NCBI RefSeq assembly: GCF_963855985.1
Contig: NC_087105.1
Span: 2,978,501-3,042,500, forward strand
DNA length: 64,000 nt
DNA from: Ostrinia nubilalis
Taxonomy: Eukaryota > Arthropoda > Insecta > Lepidoptera > Crambidae
Direction: 5' to 3'
The stretch's first letter is position 1. Each line of letters starts with the position of its first letter. The translations under genes and the position numbers were made by a program. Below, in pieces: positions 59,978 through 64,000 of the stretch. Under the pieces are notes generated by a model, which was not told where the DNA came from, ran no database searches, and saw only the letters and a list, made by a program, of their open reading frames with translations.

Positions 59978-61847
59978 TTCAGCTCAAGGTCAATCTCACC
60001 AAGATTTCATCCAGCCGATTACCTCAAGTTCAGGCGTCTACTATGATTACCTAGGCAGACTTAAGATAAATAATGGACAGCTGAAAATTGTAATACCGGT
60101 AGATATCGCGCATTTTAGGCCACACATGCAAAATATTGAAACTGTTTTCGAAACAACGAAACGATTATGTAATCAAACCCGAATTATAGAAATTGATGCA
60201 GAGTGCCGTAACTCATTGCAACCATTAGCAGCCCAATTGCAAGAAATGAAAAGAGAGTATGCGTCCATCTCTCACCTAGTAGACAATAGAACCAAACGTA
60301 GTGCATGGATAGGAGGTATAGGGACACTTTTGAAACAGATCTTCGGCTCCTTAGACGAAGATGATGGTTTGAGGTACGATGAAGCAATAGCATCATTGCA
60401 AAACAACGAAAAGAAGTTAGCCTCGCTTATGAAAGAGAATATCCTGATCACCAGTTCTACTTTAAAATATTATAATAACACCCTACATAAGATAAAAAGC
60501 AATGAAGCTAGCCTTGCTGAAGCTATCGACAAGCTCTCTACAAATATAAAAAACATAACTGAAATCACTAATGGACTACAAATACGCGCTAGTGTAAATG
60601 AAATACTTAGTATCCTAGAAACGTCAATACTTACCTTGTCATTCCAGCTTGAAGACATAACTAATGCCATTCTATTCAGCAGTCAAAACATCCTACACCC
60701 CGCGATAATAACACCAAGTCAATTACATCAAGAGCTTGCCGATAACTACAGGCATTTGCCTAGCGACCTTGAACTGCCTGTAACATTAGACATTAATTCT
60801 GTATATCTTATTTTTAACATTTCTAAGTTAGTATGTTATTACTTTAAGGATAAGATCATATTTGTGTTGCAAGTACCGTTAGTTAACACTAAAGAATATG
60901 TATTATTTCATACTATTGCACTTCCTACACCATATGAACCCAAGGAACCGAACTCTTTTAGCCTGATCATACCTGATCATAAATACATTGCAATGACCAA
61001 AGACAAATCTCATTATTGTACTTTTGACAACCTGAAAATCTGCAAATCGTTAGGCTCAGAAGACTTTGTATGTAATATCGAAAACCTGTATTCCACAGAG
61101 GCAAGGACGACCTGCCAAAGCGAATTATTAGCGAAAGTAATTAATAAAAAACCAGTACAGTGTGAATCTAAAATTATATTTGGAAAATTGGACATTTGGA
61201 AACCATTGTCAAATAACAAGTGGATCTTTATACAATCAGAACCTAACAAGATTTCAATAGACTGTCATAATGCAGAATTATATGAAACAAGTATTATTGG
61301 TACAGGCTTAGTCAGTATCCCCAAGGATTGCATTGGCTATTGTAAAAGCACGACGCTAATTCCAAAATACAATGTTTTAAATATCACATCACCAATCAAT
61401 CACGTGCCAGATTTTAATTTGATCAACGATACTTGTTGTAACATAAATAAATTAAATGATGTAAGGGATAATGTGTCCCCTATCTACCTACATGACATAG
61501 ATTTAGACGATTTTAATTCCGAAAACAAAAATAAAATAAAATCTCTTCTAGATGACTTAAAAAGCATCGAACACCCGCCAAATCCACATATTGTTAAATA
61601 TGGGACACACTATTCCATTATCATAATCCTAATGTTTATTGCTATAATTGCTACATTATGTTATTGTACCGCTAAGCGACTATTTTGTAAATCCGGAAGC
61701 AATCGTCCCTTTAAATTTAAAATCAACCTAAATAGACCTTCATCCCAAACACCCCCCGAAACACTAGACAGTACAGACAGACAGGACCCTAACAATTTTG
61801 ATATAGAAATGACCAGCCCTGTTGCCCCGCTCAGAACCAAAATTTAA
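59978..61847 (+). CDS. env: Envelope glycoprotein, main exon
   Basis: The open frame runs from the acceptor at 59976-59977 to TAA at 61845-61847; the first internal ATG is at 60126, but the frame upstream (59979-60125) is open and looks coding. Env of this type is a baculovirus F-like fusion protein. A furin-type site, RTKR (60288-60299), is followed by a fusion-peptide-like stretch, AWIGGIGTLL. A coiled-coil-prone region, several Cys and N-glycosylation sequons follow. Near the end is a membrane segment (SIIIILMFIAIIATLCY, about 61612-61665), then a basic cytoplasmic tail of about 60 residues. With the leader exon it would be 641 residues. Whether it mediates entry is not shown by the sequence. 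Confidence 0.88.
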
Positions 61848-61882
61848 CAGAGACTTGGAGTCTTCAACCCCAAGTCTCCTCT

Positions 61883-61894
61883 AGAAGGGGGAGG
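61883..61894 (+). other. Polypurine tract
   Basis: AGAAGGGGGAGG directly precedes the 3' LTR, as expected for the plus-strand primer. Confidence 0.9.
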
Positions 61895-62110
61895 TGTTAT
61901 ATCCGGTATTTGCATCCCTTATTGCTGCCCTGGCCGCCCATCCCGCCATGTCAGCAGTTTGGGATCCAAAGCCATGTCTCTCAGCCTTTCGAGTAGTCAG
62001 TCCGTGCTCAGATCCCATAGTCGGCGGTTGCTCCCGGATAATTAATCCGAATTCAAGTTCTAATTAAAAGAAGTTTTTTTAAAAAGCTAATTTCAATTCC
62101 CCGCGTAACA
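61895..62110 (+). repeat. 3' LTR
   Basis: 216 bp, TGTTATATCC to CGCGTAACA, apparently identical to the 5' LTR and followed by the duplication GTGC. Confidence 0.95.
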
Positions 62111-62361
62111 GTGCGAAATCGTGGGTAAAAGCTAGCCTTGTTATACTGATTTCATCATCCTGATGACTTATGAACGAACAGCTCATAATGGCTCAATCAG
62201 AAAGACTGTCCGGTCTCCGTTTTAGCTTTTTATACCTATCCTATAGCATCATCATCATCATCGTTAACCTCCACCACTGTAGGAGCGCGACCCTCTCTGA
62301 TTTACCAAAGGCAAATGAAGAATATTTGGCATACATTCCCCACACTATTAATTATGTAATA

Positions 62362-62470
62362 CTAGCTTTTGCCCGCGGCTTCACCCACGCGAAATTTAAT
62401 TCGTCACAGGTCGTCGTAAATTATAGCCTATATTATGTTATTCTGGGTTATAAACAATTATACTGTAAAG
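62362..62470 (+). repeat. CTAGCTTTTGCCCGCGG-type short repeat, 5' part
   Basis: It begins CTAGCTTTTGCCCGCGGCTT and is cut off where the tandem repeat begins. Confidence 0.7.
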
Positions 62471-62477
62471 TTTCTGT

Positions 62478-63502
62478 ACGGGCGGGAGGCAGTGTTTGTA
62501 AGGCACCGCTCCCGTGCCCGGGATATGCGGTCAGGAAGGGAACTAACTCCCTAGTGAGCCTAGAGTCCCTATTCCCTAAGACACTAAGTCCCTAGAGCCC
62601 TAGTCCTGCCTAACAATAGATACTTAGACATAATGAGGGTTGATAGGAAGGAAGCTGCTCCCAGGTCGCCCAGGGCAGCAGCGTTAGGACGGCAGGTAGG
62701 CGGCGGGGACCCGCTGCCAGCCCGGCAGACTCACCGGACTGATCATAGCGACGGCTAAGGGTGTCTTGGCCGCAGCGGGGGGAAATGAGACACAACGACG
62801 GACGGTTGATATCTGTTTATTGTTATGATTCTATTGCTATTTATACATGATTTACTTGGTATACACAATTATAGGTTTATGCTAGTGTGCCGTCGGTGTA
62901 GAGTGCCGACGGTGCACGTTGAGGGTTCATGGGTCGCCCGGCGGTCGATGCTGACGGTGCAGCAGGATGTACGATCGTGCTCGAAGGTGTACGGGCGGGA
63001 GACAGTGGTTGTAAGGCACCGCTCCCGTGCCCGGGATATGCGGTCAGGAAGGGAACTAACTCCCTAGTGAGCCTAGAGTCCCTATTCCCTAAGACACTAA
63101 GTCCCTAGAGCCCTAGCCCTGCCTAACAATAGATACTTAGACATAATAAGGGTTGATAGGAAGGAAGCTGCTCCCAGGTCGCCCAGGGCAGCAGCGTTAG
63201 GACGGCAGGTAGGCGGCGGGAACCCGCTGCCAGCCCGGCAGACTCACCGGACTGATCATAGCGACGGCTAAGGGTGTCTTGGCCGCAGCGGGGGGAAATG
63301 AGACACAACGACGGACGGTTGATATCTGTTTATTGTTATGATTCTATTGCTATTTATACATGATTTACTTGGTATACACAATTATAGGTTTATGCTAGTG
63401 TGCCGTCGGTGTAGAGTGCCGACGGTGCACGTTGAGGGTTCATGGGTCGCCCGGCGGTCGATGCTGACGGTGCAGCAGGATGTACGATCGTGCTCGTACA
63501 TA
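62478..63502. repeat. 513-bp unit, two tandem copies
   Basis: Units start at 62478 and 62991 (ACGGGCGGGAG). They differ at few positions (for example GGCAGTGTTTG against GACAGTGGTTG, and TAGTCCTG against TAGCCCTG). The second unit ends at the junction to unrelated sequence at about 63502. Several frames are open on both strands, but no domain is recognisable. Confidence 0.9.
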
Positions 63503-63579
63503 TTGGCATCTCGCAGAAGAAGAAGGCGCGGAGGATGCTGCACGTGGTTGCCCTGCTGCCCGATGACCGTAGACCTTGG

Positions 63580-64000
63580 CTGCCGGTGACTCCATGTGCG
63601 GCTGATGGCCCAGGTGGTGGACCTCTGGTTGGCTGTCCACTTGGTGTCCACCTGGCTGGTTGGTTGACCAGGCAGCTCGCGGGCCTGGCTCCTGGTGAGG
63701 CCAGGATGCTCGCGGGCCTGACGCTGGTGTGGCCTGGCACTGGTGTGGCCGAGGCTGCTGATGTGGCCTGCCACTGATGTTGCCAAAGCTGCTGATGTGG
63801 CCTGGCGCTGGCGCTGACGTGGCCAAGGCTGCTGATGTAGCCTGGTACTGGTGTGGCCGTGGCTGCTGATGTGGCCTGACACTGGTATGGTCAGGCTGCT
63901 GATTTGGCCTGGCACTGGTGTGGCCGAGGCTGTTGATGTGGCCTGGTACTGGTGTGACCAAGGCTGCTGATATGGCCTGACGCTGGTGTGGTCAGGCTGC
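63580..64000. repeat. GC-rich minisatellite, units about 33-40 bp, incomplete
   Basis: Words GCTGCTGATGTGGCCTG and CACTGGTGTGGCC recur until the window ends. On the minus strand all frames stay open and would encode Gln/His/Pro/Ser-rich repeats. I see no sign that it is a real gene. Confidence 0.8.

Larger units (their letters stand above)
53206..62110 (+). mobile_element. Complete LTR retroelement with env (Gypsy/errantivirus type), 8905 bp
   Basis: An insect endogenous retrovirus-like element. Order: LTR (53206-53421), primer site, signal-peptide leader exon, gag, pol, env, polypurine tract, LTR (61895-62110). Read by eye the two 216-bp LTRs are the same at every base, and a 4-bp duplication, GTGC, flanks the element (53202-53205 and 62111-62114). 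Gag, pol and env frames are all open. Domain order protease-RT-RNase H-integrase, and an F-like env with a furin-type site, place it among errantiviruses. Unlike some members of that group its gag has a CCHC knuckle. It was inserted into a short interspersed repeat, very recently on the LTR evidence. Confidence 0.95.

Noticed and set aside
60126..61847. Env starting at the ATG at 60126
   Set aside because: The frame is open and coding-like upstream to a splice acceptor, and no signal peptide follows this ATG; the spliced model fits better.
63382..63961. Long minus-strand frames rich in His, Gln and Pro
   Set aside because: Several frames are open at once across a minisatellite, which is expected by chance from repeat structure; kept only as a question for longer sequence.

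Overview
The window looks like chromosomal DNA of a moth or butterfly. It is AT-rich with intron-containing genes, and it is crowded with repeats typical of Lepidoptera: RTE-type LINE 3' ends that finish in ATG triplets, tRNA-headed SINEs, and small elements beginning CTAGCTTTTGCCCGCGGC. The species cannot be told from the sequence alone.

Region 1 (about 1-36.5 kb) holds a tandem, same-strand array of five M14 (carboxypeptidase A/B-type) metallocarboxypeptidase genes. Gene A (3' end only, 970-3332), gene B (3675-9926, complete), gene C (25412-29974, complete), gene D (31160-33455, complete) and gene E (34062-36336, broken in exon 4). I built the exons from splice sites and reading frame; the totals for B, C and D are exact multiples of three (449, 415 and 435 residues). 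Each complete gene encodes a signal peptide, an activation propeptide and an M14 catalytic domain. B and D keep the zinc ligands and the catalytic Glu. C has changed nearly all of them while keeping an intact frame, so it looks like a pseudoprotease. A has lost the catalytic Glu. A, B, D and E end in a hydrophobic tail that resembles a GPI-anchor signal, and C does not. The upstream regions of C and E are rich in GATA motifs, which would fit gut expression.

Region 2 (about 9.9-25.4 kb and 36.4-53.2 kb) has no convincing host gene. It holds RTE fragments, two SINE families, several MITEs with definable ends and target-site duplications, a 987-bp piggyBac-like element (TTAA duplication), a 2.3-kb terminal-inverted-repeat element inside an intron of gene B, a decayed Tc1-type transposase piece and a fold-back element nested inside another MITE.

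Region 3 (53206-62110) is a complete, apparently very young LTR retroelement of the Gypsy/errantivirus kind. Its 216-bp LTRs look identical and are flanked by a GTGC duplication. It has a tRNA-Leu-type primer site, gag with a zinc knuckle, pol (protease, RT, RNase H, integrase) and env (furin-like site, membrane anchor). Two features stand out. A TTTAAAC slippery site with a well-placed stem and possible pseudoknot sits in the only 16-nt window where gag and pol can be joined. The env reading frame also continues through a splice acceptor to a short signal-peptide exon lying upstream of gag.

Region 4 (about 62.4-64.0 kb) has a 513-bp tandem duplication followed by a GC-rich minisatellite that runs off the end of the window.
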